Origin: Welwitschia mirabilis | Lineage: Eukaryota > Gnetophyta > Gnetopsida > Welwitschiales | DNA length: 64,000 bases | Assembly (NCBI GenBank): GCA_051453625.1 | Contig: JBOZIK010000001.1 | Coordinates: forward strand, 53,866,361 to 53,930,360 | Reading direction: 5' to 3' | In this document: positions 1-10,990 of the stretch, in pieces | Layout: every line of letters starts with the position of its first letter | Numbering within the stretch: the stretch's first letter is position 1 | The notes under the pieces: model-generated | The model's input: only the letters and a program-made list of their open reading frames with translations | Told to the model about the DNA's origin: nothing | Database searches by the model: none | Made by a program: the position numbers and the translations under genes

Positions 1-2495
1 TGTGATATTTTATTATGGAATTATTTATGGCTTTTATAAAATTATTTTATAAATTATTTTTCCCTCCCATTGGCATCCACCAAGAGGTTATAGTGAGATA
101 TGATGGGTTCTCTTATTCTTGATGATGGTGGATTACTAATGGATGATTATGGCCAAGTGACCAAGGGGTTCACTATTTAAAAAAAATAAAAGAAAGAAAA
201 AAAGATACTTATGTATCCATGTTTATTTTAGTTTTATATTTATTTTATCTATTATGCATTAGGACCATCTTATTAAGGGCAAAGTCTAATCCTCAAAATT
301 CTCTTTAGGCTAGTACTCTTTCATGAAAAATCTCGAGATTCATAGTAAATGTTTTTTAGTTAATTTAATTTTTTTCTTTTTACAATGATTCTTTTGTTTT
401 TATAATTAATTTGTATTTNNNNNNNNNNNNNNNNNNNNNNNNNNNNNNNNNNNNNNNNNNNNNNNNNNNNNNNNNNNNNNNNNNNNNNNNNNNNNNNNNN
501 NNNNNNNNNNNNNNNNNNNNNNNNNNNNNNNNNNNNNNNNNNNNNNNNNNNNNNNNNNNNNNNNNNNNNNNNNNNNNNNNNNNNNNNNNNNNNNNNNNNN
601 NNNNNNNNNNNNNNNNNNNNNNNNNNNNNNNNNNNNNNNNNNNNNNNNNNNNNNNNNNNNNNNNNNNNNNNNNNNNNNNNNNNNNNNNNNNNNNNNNNNN
701 NNNNNNNNNNNNNNNNNNNNNNNNNNNNNNNNNNNNNNNNNNNNNNNNNNNNNNNNNNNNNNNNNNNNNNNNNNNNNNNNNNNNNNNNNNNNNNNNNNNN
801 NNNNNNNNNNNNNNNNNNNNNNNNNNNNNNNNNNNNNNNNNNNNNNNNNNNNNNNNNNNNNNNNNNNNNNNNNNNNNNNNNNNNNNNNNNNNNNNNNNNN
901 NNCTTAAATGATAAAGTTATAAATAATACTTTTATAATTTCCAAATAGTTGAAGTTATATATGTGTCTAATTTCCAAAAAAACCACTTTAATTTAATTTT
1001 TGCTTCATAATTAATTAATTATTAATTTTTAATTATGATGTCTCCTTAAGGCCTAAAAATGTTATAACTAATGTTTAAAATTATAGAAACATTATTACAT
1101 AAAATTTTATATGTAAATTATATAAAATATGTTTTTATTAGTAGAGCTAAGTTAAATTATTCATAATTAGTATTTAGTTATAGAAATACCTCTTTTAGTC
1201 TCTCTCTTTCTTTTTTTTTTTTTAAAGCTTACTTTGAATGTGTATGCTTATAAGTGTTTTCACCTTAGTAGTTAATTGACTTATAATATAGCCATATGAA
1301 ATATTGAATAAATACTTATATCTTGACAATTATGCTTGATATATACTTTATTTTGTTTACCTTCTTTACATCAATCCAAAGAGATTGTCATATAAGAATG
1401 AAAGAGTGTTTCTAGAATTGGCATAGCGTCAGGTATGTTTTAGTTTGTTTAAGTACATTATTATATATTTTTTAAATGATTATTTAAAGAAAAAGCAAAA
1501 AATATTTTCTTTATTTAGATAGAAAAGAAAAATATTATTTCCTTAATCTAGATTTTTATTATTATAGTCTTGAGAAAAAAAAAAGAAATATTCTTATATG
1601 CTTACTTTTTTTATGGTTATTTTTATAAAATAAACAAAATGATGATTAATATTATTATAACTAGATAAATTATTCATTAGATATACACACTAGTTAGAAT
1701 TTTTTGCATGCATTTGTATGATGTATTTATCGAATGGAACTAAATCAAAATAATCTTAATAATGTTCATTCTCACACTTGGATTTCATCACCAAGGTGGG
1801 TTGCATCACTTTTTTTTTATAATACCCTTCTAGAAGTGGATTTTTCACTCTCTTATTCCACCCATGTATGAACTTACTTTGACTTAATATCTTGAGTTCT
1901 TAGCATTGATGGATCATGTTACAGCACCCAAAGATGCTTCAAGAAAGTAGAGGTCATTTGTAAGCATGCATCTACCTCACATACTATCTGTGACCTATAT
2001 TGGTAGTATATTGAGTGAAGTAAAAGCCTATGGAGTTGAGCCTAGCCATATTTATATAGTTTAGAACCTGAAGTAGAACTAACTCACATCTAGAGTATGC
2101 TTAGATGTTGAGTTAAAATGCCATTAATTGAAGTTGTAACCTCCAATTATATTGATTAGGTATTATCCTTAAAATTTATCCATGTATATTGGAAACAATT
2201 TTACATCTCCTAAACTATTAATAAGATATATTTTATATAATAAAAAACTAAGAATAAATGGAGAACACAAACTTATGACATCGTTATTTCTTATAAAACA
2301 AAATAATCTAGAAATTAATTATAGGTAAATATATAATGTTAATATGATTTGTCTTTCTTAGAATGTGGAAATTGTAAGGAAGGAGTAGTAGGATTTGATC
2401 CTAGGTTCCATTGTATTTATCATGTAAAACTATTACAGAAGAAAGGAAATTTAAAAAAAAAGTGCTTAATTACGGTAAGATAAAAGAGGGTGTCA
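1..2495 (+). repeat. Long LTR-like repeat, copy A (left end outside window)
   Basis: This stretch aligns collinearly with 15794-18153: a TTTTTCCCTCCCATTGG block near 57 matches one near 15885, the 1620-2130 part matches 17340-17830, and the ends match (GGGTGTCA at 2488-2495 against AGGTGTTACA). The repeat seems to end in CA at 2495, as LTRs do. No coding sequence is visible. An assembly gap (419-902) interrupts it. Divergence is high, with many indels, so it is old. Whether A and B are the two LTRs of one element or two independent solo LTRs is not resolved. Confidence 0.6.
419..902. other. Assembly gap (484 N)
   Basis: Run of N inside repeat copy A. Open frames spanning it are artefacts. 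Confidence 0.99.
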
Positions 2496-2592
2496 TTGTT
2501 ATTAAGAAATTTTGATTTCTCGATAATCCCCTATGAAGCCCTTTGCTAGCTTCATAATGGATTTGATGGTCCTTGTCAAGAACTCGAGATTT

Positions 2593-2692
2593 NNNNNNNN
2601 NNNNNNNNNNNNNNNNNNNNNNNNNNNNNNNNNNNNNNNNNNNNNNNNNNNNNNNNNNNNNNNNNNNNNNNNNNNNNNNNNNNNNNNNNNNN
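2593..2692. other. Assembly gap (100 N) before a GA microsatellite
   Basis: A 100-N placeholder gap of unknown true size, directly followed by a long purine repeat that probably broke the assembly. Confidence 0.99.
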
Positions 2693-2761
<69 letters not shown>

Positions 2762-2850
2762 GGGGAGAGAGAGAGAGGGAGAGAGAGAGGGAGAGGTAGA
2801 GGGAGAGGGAGAGGGAGAAGGAGAAGGAGGGAGATAGAAAGAGAAAGAAT
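2693..2850 (+). repeat. (GA)n / GGGAGA purine microsatellite
   Basis: About 155 bases of nearly pure GA dinucleotide, grading into GGGAGA and GGAGAA units. The Arg-Glu open frames through it are low-complexity artefacts. Its left end is hidden in the gap. Confidence 0.97.
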
Positions 2851-3400
2851 TTTATTCTAGTATGTGATGGAATGTAAATCCAAACATTTTCAATTCAATA
2901 TCATGCATAATCATTAAATTCTATTTTAGAAAAAATAAAACTATAAGGCTTAGATGGAGAATGATGAATGATCAGCATGAAAAAATGAGATTTATATTGT
3001 GAGTCTTATTTAGTGTGGTTAACAAATGTAATTTACTTTAAGTTATCCAGGGCACATGTGTTCAATAATAAAGTAAAGGAATTCAAAGAAACCACCTACC
3101 TATTTAATCCAATAGTCAAGGTATGCTAAGTATTAGCAACATTTTTGGCAATGTAGAAATTGAGAAATTCCAAGATGACCAAGGTTTAATTTGAATTTGA
3201 AACTTTGAATTAATTTATAATTAGTTTAGTTTTTATTAGAGTTGTACACCTTTTTAAGGATCTATCGTATTTTATAGTCATCATTAACTATCAAGTGATT
3301 AGTGAAATACAGCAATTTATTTTTAAAATAAAAGAACATCTTTAGATAATATTATGCAAATAATGATTAGTATATAGAGAAATAATATAATTTATAAAAG
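2850..3400. other. AT-rich sequence without recognised feature
   Basis: No open frame, RNA gene or repeat boundary recognised. It may be the left part of repeat F copy 1, but similarity to the other copy is weak here. Confidence 0.5.
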
Positions 3401-3479
3401 ATAAGATATTAAATTTACCTATGTCATTCTTGTAATAGAACATTATTATGAGTTAAACCTCTAAAATAAGTTTATTTAG

Positions 3480-3900
3480 TTAACTAATACTTACTAAGTT
3501 AAAAATTTGAGTTAGATTTTGAGCCAACTTGATAAATGTAAAGATCTATCTTTTGAGCTTTTGTATTATTTAAAACTTTTCTAAAATAACATCCTTGTTT
3601 AACTAATACTAACTCAAAGTCAACACTTTGGGTTAGATTTCAGATAAAACCACTATGATGTAAGTTCAAAAAGTTAACTAATACCAGCTTAAAGTTAATA
3701 CTTTGAGTTATATTTCATGTTAACTTGATTGTATTCTTACATTTTGTAAACCTACAATAAAATAAGAATACTTGGTTGACTGATAATAACTTAAATATAG
3801 GACTTTGAACTAGATTTTGAGTCAAGCCATTATGGTGTAAGTTCAAGGAGTTAATTGACACTAGCTCAAAGTTGAAGCTTTAAGTAAGATTTCAAGTTAA
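3480..3900 (+). repeat. Tandem array of ~100-bp units inside F copy 1
   Basis: About five diverged units, each with a TTAACTAATACTAACTCAAAG-like start, a 'CTTTGAGTTAGATTT' core and a 'GTAAGTTCAA' end, beginning near 3480, 3598, 3674, 3775 and 3850. The same array is present in inverted orientation at 60690-61200. Confidence 0.75.
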
Positions 3901-4984
3901 CTTCATTTCCTTGAACTTGCTATTAAAGGATTAGATCTTCTTCTCAATAACCCCCATAAACCTTCTTATATAACTTCTTCATGTAATCTTACTTCTCTAT
4001 TCTCACTTACTTAATTATGATTAAGTGGTAGGAATTTGAAGTACCTCATTGAAAACTCTTGAGTTCTGATGACCACCTTTGAAATCCTTTTATTGCTTTC
4101 TTAATGGATTCGATGATCCTTATTAAGAACTTAAGAGTTATTAATGACCCTTGTCAAATCATTCTATTGTGAAAAATGATAACCACTTAAATATGATGTT
4201 CTATTTCTGAAGCCTTTTACTTAAATGCATTCTTAATGATACCATCTTCATTCTCAATGACCCCCATATAAAATCAATAAATACCTCTCTTCCATATTAC
4301 CTAGCCCATTTTAGCCTTCATAATATTCATTCCACATTGTTTAATTTTCTTAACATTCTTCTTGCTACTATATCATACCATTTTCCAACATTAGCACCCA
4401 CATGGAATAATTCCATTTCCAACTATTTTTTTTAGTAAAAATTTCTAATCTATTAAAACATGTAAATTTAATAAATAGTAAGTATAAGGTTTTGTCTATA
4501 TTAAGTGGAAAAGAGGAATATAATGTCACTTTTACATTTTACATTCTCATGCTTCGTGATCTATCATGTTTTATAATGCTCCCAAAATCATATTAGAATA
4601 AGTTCACACAAAAATTTCAAGGTAAAATCCTATCTCAATGGTGTATTTTACACCTCATTCTAGAAACGTTACCAAGATATTAATGGAAGGGAAATCAAAT
4701 GGAGCTTATAATACAAAGTTGCAAATGTCAGTCATCACATTTATAACACTCTTAAAAATATATAGAATAAACATTTTAAGCTAACTGTTGAATAAAAATC
4801 TCATCTTAAAAAGCTAAATAAAATATCTAATGAAATGACAATTGCAATGATAAAATGCAAATGATACTTTCTATGGAGTAGATTAATAAAGAATTAGATG
4901 GAATAAATATTATAGAAAAAAATTTACTAGAAGAATAAAATCATCCATAAAATAAAAGGTTAATAGTAGTAGTTGCAAACGGTT

Positions 4985-5225
4985 TAGATTTTCAAAAGGA
5001 ATTTTCTCAGTGAGGATTTCTTATATAGAATTTTATAAAATCTACATAAGAAATTCATGGTTTGTAGAATATAAAGTGATTGATGTACATCAAGAGAATT
5101 ATGATCAAATTTATGCAATTATTGAGATTAAATATATTGGTTTTGGACTTGAAAAACAAGGTTAGTTATGAAGCACTAAAATTGAAGCATAAGAATCTGC
5201 ATCTTTTACTCTACTAAGTTGCTTC
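4985..5225 (+). pseudogene. Exon-like segment resembling a dsRNA-binding domain (F copy 1)
   Basis: Read in one frame, this segment gives RNSWFVEYKVIDVHQ, then YDQIYAIIEIK, a GLEKQG turn and ESASFTLLSCF, with two stops in the middle. The inverted copy at 43740-43985 reads the same protein with no stop in its C-terminal part. The pattern of a helix ending in W, an EYKV strand, an IEIK strand and a final helix rich in S/A resembles the alpha-beta-beta-beta-alpha double-stranded-RNA-binding motif of Dicer-like and related plant proteins. The similarity starts just after an AAAAG/ACAAG that could be a 3' splice site. This is a family-level resemblance judged by eye and is not proven. Confidence 0.4.
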
Positions 5226-5235
5226 TACTATGAAC

Positions 5236-6627
5236 TATCAGATTATGTTTTGTCAATTGATGTCAAACTAATTTTTTTGTAAAGGAAATTTTGTGTATCT
5301 TATGCAGAAAATATCAATCACTTGCAGGTCAGATGCTGAATCTAGGAATGTTACATTCTAATCACTGGAAACCTGTAAAGTTTACTTACCCTCTTGAGGG
5401 GTCAACTAGATTTTAAGGGGTCAACTACACCTAGAGCATACTCTTAGAATTGAACTGAATTCAGAAGTATTGATCAGACCTATGAACCTAAGAACTAGTA
5501 CTTCTAAACTAATTTTTAAGGGATTGATAAGACTTATGAGGGGTTGACCGAACCTGTGAACTTAGAACCAATAGTTCTAAACCAATTATCAAGGGGTCGA
5601 TTGGATCTTTAAGAGGTTAACCAAACTTGAATACTATGCACCTAATATTCTTGAGCCAATTATTAAGAGGTCAATCAAACACTTAAGTGGATGGCCAGAC
5701 TTGATGCAAGAAATTGGAATGAATATTTATCAGGATAAGCAGGCGACTAGATAAATATACAAGCGACTAGATGAGGGGTTAACTGGACCCTGAGGGGTTG
5801 ACTAGACATGGATCTATAAGAAACTAAGCTGACTAAAAATTTTACTCAAGCAAACTATTTAAGTTATGACACCAGAAGGGGTCGACCGAACATTTGAGAA
5901 ATCGGCCGATTAGAATGGAAACAAAATATTATATCTGTTATTTATCTGTTATGCATTTAGGATTTAGGGTTTAGGTTTTGGAATTTAGGGTTTCTTCACT
6001 CTTAACTAGAGGATTAAAACTTGTGATTTTCATTATAGCATCTTATCATTGTATTCCTGACCAAGGACGATCCATCATTTATTGTATCTGTACATTCAAG
6101 ATTAAATTTTATACTTTGTTGTTCTATCATCTATAGAAGAAGAGATCCATTACAATTATTTTACTGAAGAACGAGTGATATTAGTGCACCAAGACATTCT
6201 ATCATCACTATTTCACATTATAAAAGATTGAGACTTAGCCTACAAAATTTTGTTAAAAGGTTAAAACTTAGCCTACAAAAGTCTATTGAAAATGTTAAGA
6301 CTTAGCCTACAAATATCCATGTGTAAAGGTTATAAGTGTACCTGCAATTCTTGAAAGAGTTAATGAAGATTTGGATTAGGCTTGGTGATAAGTTAATCAT
6401 TAAGATTAGTGTAGGAGGTTTCCTAAACCGCTATAAAACTAGCATGCATCTAATCGGTATTTTATTCTTTCTCTTAATTTCATTTTTCTAAATACTTTCA
6501 GTTTTTATTTTATGCATGAGTTTATTAGTGATTTATTTCAAGCAAGTTTTTGTTATATCGCAAGTTTATTTAGATTAATTTTTTAAAAAAAAACCTATTC
6601 AACGCCCTAGGATTCTCGATTCTTACA
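5236..6627 (+). repeat. 5' LTR of copia element
   Basis: Aligns along its length with 10991-12571. The expected 5' TG has decayed to TA, and the 3' end is CTTACA just before the primer-binding site. It contains a dozen degenerate GGGGTCGACC-like motifs (5390-5900). A short stretch of telomere-like TTTAGGG units at 5950-5993 replaces sequence present in the 3' LTR. Confidence 0.88.
5950..5993 (+). repeat. Telomere-like TTTAGGG units within the 5' LTR
   Basis: Two exact TTTAGGGTTT blocks and related TTTAGGA/TTTTGGA variants. The 3' LTR has unrelated sequence at the corresponding place (about 11725-11820), so this is a local difference between the two LTRs. Confidence 0.7.
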
Positions 6628-6629
6628 AT

Positions 6630-6640
6630 TGGTATTAGAG
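6630..6640 (+). other. Primer-binding site (initiator tRNA-Met type)
   Basis: TGGTATTAGAG lies 2 bases after the LTR end and differs by one C-to-T change from the canonical plant copia TGGTATCAGAG, complementary to the 3' end of initiator tRNA-Met. Confidence 0.9.
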
Positions 6641-6693
6641 ATAAGTTAAGTCCATCTTTATATTTTAACTGATCTAGACTCTATAACCTGAAA

Positions 6694-8850
6694 ATGAGTA
6701 ATCCCTTTGATGGTTTTTCTAGTGGTTGTCGATCTTTGTTTGATGAATTAAACTATGCATATTCGAAAGCCAGAATGAGAATATTCCTTAGGTCTCTAGA
6801 TGTAGATATTGAAGAGATTATTTATAAAGATCATATTGTGTCTATGTTAACAAAAACAAATGCAAATGATAATACCACTTTAGTTCCCAAATCCTGAAAT
6901 CAATGGATTGCCACTGATAAAACTAAAGCGTCATAGATGTCCATGCTCTTAATGAAATAGTTTGTGTAGTTTGTATAGATGAGTTTACACATATTGTAAA
7001 TTGTAATCATGTTAAGAAATCTTGGAATATTCTTGAGGTAGCTCATAAAGGAACTTTTACCATAAAGCAAGCCAAGTTACAAATGCTTATCTTCAAATTT
7101 GAAGATATTCACATGGATAAGAAGGAGATATTATAACAATTCTTTACTAGACTTCCAGACATCATCAACTCCATGGGAAGTCTAGGAGAATGGTTAGATG
7201 AAGTAAAAGTATTTAGAAAAGTACTGAGATCTCTTCGAAAGAGATTTGAACCTAAGGTCATAGCAATCAAGGAAAGCAAGAACATTAATGCAATGGCACT
7301 AGAAGAGCTTCAATATAATTTATAAACTTATAAATTAAAATTTACTAAAGATAAGAAGAAAAGTATTGCCTTGAAGTGTGTGTAAGAAGGATATAGGTCT
7401 ATGAAGTTAGATGAAGAATTAGATAATGATGAAGTTCCTCTCTTAGCCAGAAGATTCAAGAAATTCTTGCATAGAAGTAAAAAGGAAGGTGAGCCAAGTA
7501 GAAGCATGAAAATAGGACATCTAAAATNNNNNNNNNNNNNNNNNNNNNNNNNNNNNNNNNNNNNNNNNNNNNNNNNNNNNNNNNNNNNNNNNNNNNNNNN
7601 NNNNNNNNNNNNNNNNNNNNNNNNNNNAGGTGAGCCAAGTAGAAGCATGAAAATAGGACATCTAAAATACAAGAAGTAGTAAGACAAAGGTAAAAAAATC
7701 CAATATTACTATTACAAAGGATTTATACATATGGAAAATGAGTGCCCAAACACCAAAAGAAATAATAAGAAATTAAATAATTCTTTTCTGGTTACAACAT
7801 GGAATAATGAGAATGAGAATGATGATAGCAGTTCAGATTAAGAATCAGATAAATACAGAATATTATCTTTCATGGCAATTATTCCTCCATTTTAGAACTT
7901 ATCTAGCACATCAAAGCCTGATGATTTAGATATAATTAATGAAGATCAGGATGAAGTAGAAGATACTTATCAAGAACTATATGAGGAATGTGAAAAATTG
8001 GCAATAAGGATAAATGATTTGAATAAAGTTGTAAAGTCCCTAACCAAAGAGAAGAAGGAAATAGAAACAAAATATAAATTACTTAAATCTAACAACTCTG
8101 ATCTCTTGTCACAGCTAAAGGATTTATCTTTTTTTGTTAATAAATTTTCTGATGATTCTTATAAATTAAAATAAATGCTTGGAGTTTGAAAATCCATTGG
8201 TGATAGATCAGGTATTGGCTTCATACCCCAATATCCACAAGTTTAGAAAAGATAGGTAAATAGGAAAATTAATTTCATTTTTAAAGCTACTTATCACTTT
8301 TGTAAAAAAATAGGACACTCAAAGCTTTTTTGTAATATTAGAAAGTTAATGCTATTTTCAGATTCAATGAATTCATTGCCATTTAATTTGGTTTCAAAAG
8401 GAATTATATCACATAAGTCTAATAAGACTAAGTGGATAAAAGCTAATGATCTTAAAAGTCTTTTAACTCAAATAGCACTTAAAGGATCAAATCAAAATAG
8501 CTAATATCTAGATAGTAGATGCTCAAGATACATGATGGGAGATAAATCAAAATTTCAACACTTGAGTAATATTAATGGAGGTGATGTTACCTTTAAAGAC
8601 AATGGAAAAGTAAGAATAGAAAGTATCAGAAGCATTGAAGAAGGCAAGTTATAATAAATTAATGATTTATTATATGTAAATGATTTAAAACACAATTTGT
8701 TAAGTATTATTCAATTATATGACAAAGGTCATAAAGTAGTTTTTGAAAAATCAAAGTGTAAAATTTTGCTTGAAAAATCAAACGTTGTTGTCCTTATAGA
8801 AAAATGAGTAGATAATGTTTATAGGATAGATTCTCATGTAATTTTGTACA
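6694..8850 (+). pseudogene. Ty1/copia gag - zinc knuckle - protease - GAG_pre-integrase remnant
   Basis: Starts MSNPFDGFSS and runs through a copia gag of the UBN2/retrotran_gag type. The recognisable core around 6990-7330 includes 'FTIKQAKLQMLIFKFEDI', 'INSMGSLGE', 'VLRSLRKRFEPKVIAIKES' and 'MALEELQYNL'. A lysine-rich linker and a decayed CCHC knuckle follow (about 7690-7760). The aspartic protease site reads LDSRCSRYM near 8509 instead of the usual LDSGCSRHM, so the catalytic loop is broken. 'DLLYVNDLKHNLLSI' and 'LYDKGHKVVFEKSKC' mark the GAG_pre-integrase domain (about 8655-8765). In-frame stops and a 100-N gap (7528-7627) interrupt it. No integrase core or reverse transcriptase follows. 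Not functional. Confidence 0.92.
7528..7627. other. Assembly gap (100 N) with duplicated flanks
   Basis: The 41 bases before the gap (7487-7527) are repeated exactly after it (7628-7668). This is the signature of two overlapping contig ends that were scaffolded without being merged. Confidence 0.95.
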
Positions 8851-9199
8851 ATAATTGATTTAATTATGTAAAATACAATATTGAAAAAGAAAACAATGGT
8901 TTAAATTTTATTGAAACTAAACATTTTCTAGAAGATACTATTGTGAAACTCTAATTTTGCTACATTTTTCTCAATCACAGAAATGATATGGGGGATAACT
9001 CATTATCCTCTAGCTAATTTTAGAATGATCAACTATATCTATGATTTGATTAACTAGATGTGGTCAGTCAACTAGCCTGAAAGCCCGGTTGCCCTAACCT
9101 CTTCCTGTACTATAGACCCACATCAATGTATCGACCAGTAACTTTGATAGGTCGATTGGACCTGATGAATGTGAAAATACCATAGGTGGACCCAATTTA

Positions 9200-9260
9200 T
9201 TTCTTCAAATTGCCTTATTTAACCTCCTCTATAAAATAAAGAGGCACCTAAATCATTTTC
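9200..9260 (+). promoter_or_regulatory. Candidate TATA promoter upstream of the extra ORF in the copia element
   Basis: TATAAAATAA at 9230-9239 sits about 150 bases upstream of the ATG at 9386. The intervening leader is pyrimidine-rich with repeated TAGATCTAGAG-like stretches. The spacing is that of a plant core promoter with a 5' UTR. Inferred from sequence only. Confidence 0.4.
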
Positions 9261-9385
9261 ATTGTGTTCTAGCCTCATTTCTCTTTCATATCTAGAGTTT
9301 TTCCTTTTAGATCTAGAGCTTTGCTTCTAGATCCAGTGATTTTTCTTAAATTTTCTTACATTCAAGCTCTTATAGAAAGGCTGAA

Positions 9386-10422
9386 ATGGCAAAAAGTTCC
9401 TCAAATAAAAGAGTCAAGAAAGCTACAGCTAGAGATCCCTCTTACTTCTACCAAGGGTTTTCTGAGGAGGATGTTAAAAAGTTCTTAGAAAATTTTGATA
9501 AGAAACCTATCTGTCAAGAGCATTCTATTGCTACTTTAGAGCTTATAAAGCTTGAAGAGGTGATCTAGCTCCTAAGAAATCAAGATCTTGGCTATTTTCT
9601 TCATGTTTCAAGATTAGAGTATCCATTTCTTACCCATATGTTTTACTATGATGCTTCTTATAATCATGATTCGGGGACTCTTGAAACCCTCATTTTGAGA
9701 AAATGGCTAAGGATAACTGAAAATATTATTTGAATCTATCCAGAAGAGATTATAAATAGTTTTGGCCTCTTCATAACTTCATGGAAGATAAACTAGTATT
9801 CACAAGGGAGATTTGTGGTAAGTCACATTCATGGAAACATACCATTTCCACCTCCTTGCTTATTCTTAAATACTTTTTTCTTCATTTCATATTTACTTAT
9901 GACTTTTTATCTTTGGAATGTCATCATGATGAGGCCTCTAGCTATAGTTCATATTTGATGTATTTGGTAGAGACTGAGCATTTCATTGATACTCCTGCCA
10001 TTATACTGAAAAATATGGTCTCTAAGTTGGAGTACCACAGGACTAGGGCTTTACCCTATTCTATGCTAATCATCAACCTATGCCATCATTTTTGTATGCC
10101 TTTTCATCTTAAGCTTTAAACCCTCTAACCCATGGCACCCATTGGGTGTGAAACACGATCTCACATGCACATCTTTGTCCATTCTAAGAAGTCTTCAAAA
10201 TCATCCTCTTCTAAGAAAGCCTCTCTTGATGAGACTCTTCCATACTTAAGATAGATTTACTCTCATACCAAGCATATGAAGGAAGCCCTCATTGTAGCTA
10301 GGTATGATATTACTTACACTTTAGCAGAAGCCACTAGCTCAGTGCGAATGGAAGATGAAGAAGAAAAAGAAGATTCTGAAGAAGAATATGAAGAGGAAGA
10401 AGAAGAGGAGGAATCTGATTAG
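9386..10422 (+). pseudogene. Additional ORF carried by the copia element (plant-transposon-protein-like)
   Basis: Nominal 345-residue product, starting MAKSSSNKRVKKATARDPS and ending in a strongly acidic tail (runs of E) at 10422. It is disrupted by TAG at 9566, a TGA in the 'ENII*IYPEE' stretch, a frameshift near 9780, and further stops near 10117, 10129 and 10249. The C-terminal half has 'HRTRALPYSMLIINLCHHF', resembling the 'ALPYGMLLTRIFKHF' block of the uncharacterised 'putative plant transposon protein' family found in plant LTR elements. It has the same sense as the element, lies between the truncated gag-pol and the 3' LTR, and has its own TATA-like box. Function unknown; it may be a captured or family-specific accessory gene. 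Confidence 0.6.
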
Positions 10423-10969
10423 ACCTTTTCATATTATTATGTTTATTCTTTGTTTTTTGTTTGTGTGTTTTTATCTCCTTTACCATTAATGTCAAAATGG
10501 GGAGAATTAGTTGTATTTCTCTTATGATTTCAGATGTATTTTGCTCTTGATGAGCACTTTTACTTTGTACTACTTAACTTAATGAAATAAAAATGCACTT
10601 GCCTCTTATGCTTTCAATTTGTGTTTCATTTTTTTAATGCAAATCAAAGATCCATATAATCTTAAATTTTCTAATATGTTGAATATTAAGGATCCAAATG
10701 ATGTTTATACTATATTTTAAATAAACCCTAAATTGTTAAATGATCAAAGTATTAAATATTATATGATCAAAATGGTACTTCTTATAAATATTGTTTTCTT
10801 AACTTTCTAAATGTTCACCTTAAATTGTTTTATTTTAGCATAAAATTAGACTTATCACAATGTTTTTATTTGGTTTCAAAAGGCTTAATATTTTTGCAAA
10901 ACTTAATAGGCATTTAGTGAGGGAGAGTTTCCTTAATTTTAATATTTTTACAACTAAGAAATATTTGCC

Positions 10970-10990
10970 ATCAATGTCAAAGGTAGAGAT
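10970..10990 (+). other. Decayed polypurine tract of copia element
   Basis: AAAGGTAGAGAT directly precedes the TG of the 3' LTR, matching a mutated AAAGGGGGAGAT tract, and sits after the usual ATCAATGTC motif. Confidence 0.75.

Larger units (their letters stand above)
3400..5235 (+). repeat. Repeat F, copy 1, left part
   Basis: Collinear inverted homologue of 61250-59671 followed by 44115-43740. Matching landmarks, in order, are: the tandem array 3480-3900 (61200-60690), the GAACTC/GAGTTC motif block 3930-4190 (60690-60380), a CACCTCATTCTAG block near 4650 (near 59940), the ATCTACTCC block near 4880 (near 44085), and an exon-like segment 4985-5225 (43960-43740). The copia element at 5236 interrupts it and it resumes at 12577. 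The type of F is unknown: it could be a large transposon or an old segmental duplication. Confidence 0.75.

Noticed and set aside
360-986. Open frames over 419-902
   Set aside because: Composed of N; no evidence.
2533-2860. Arg-Glu repeat open frames
   Set aside because: Translation of the GA microsatellite plus gap; low complexity.
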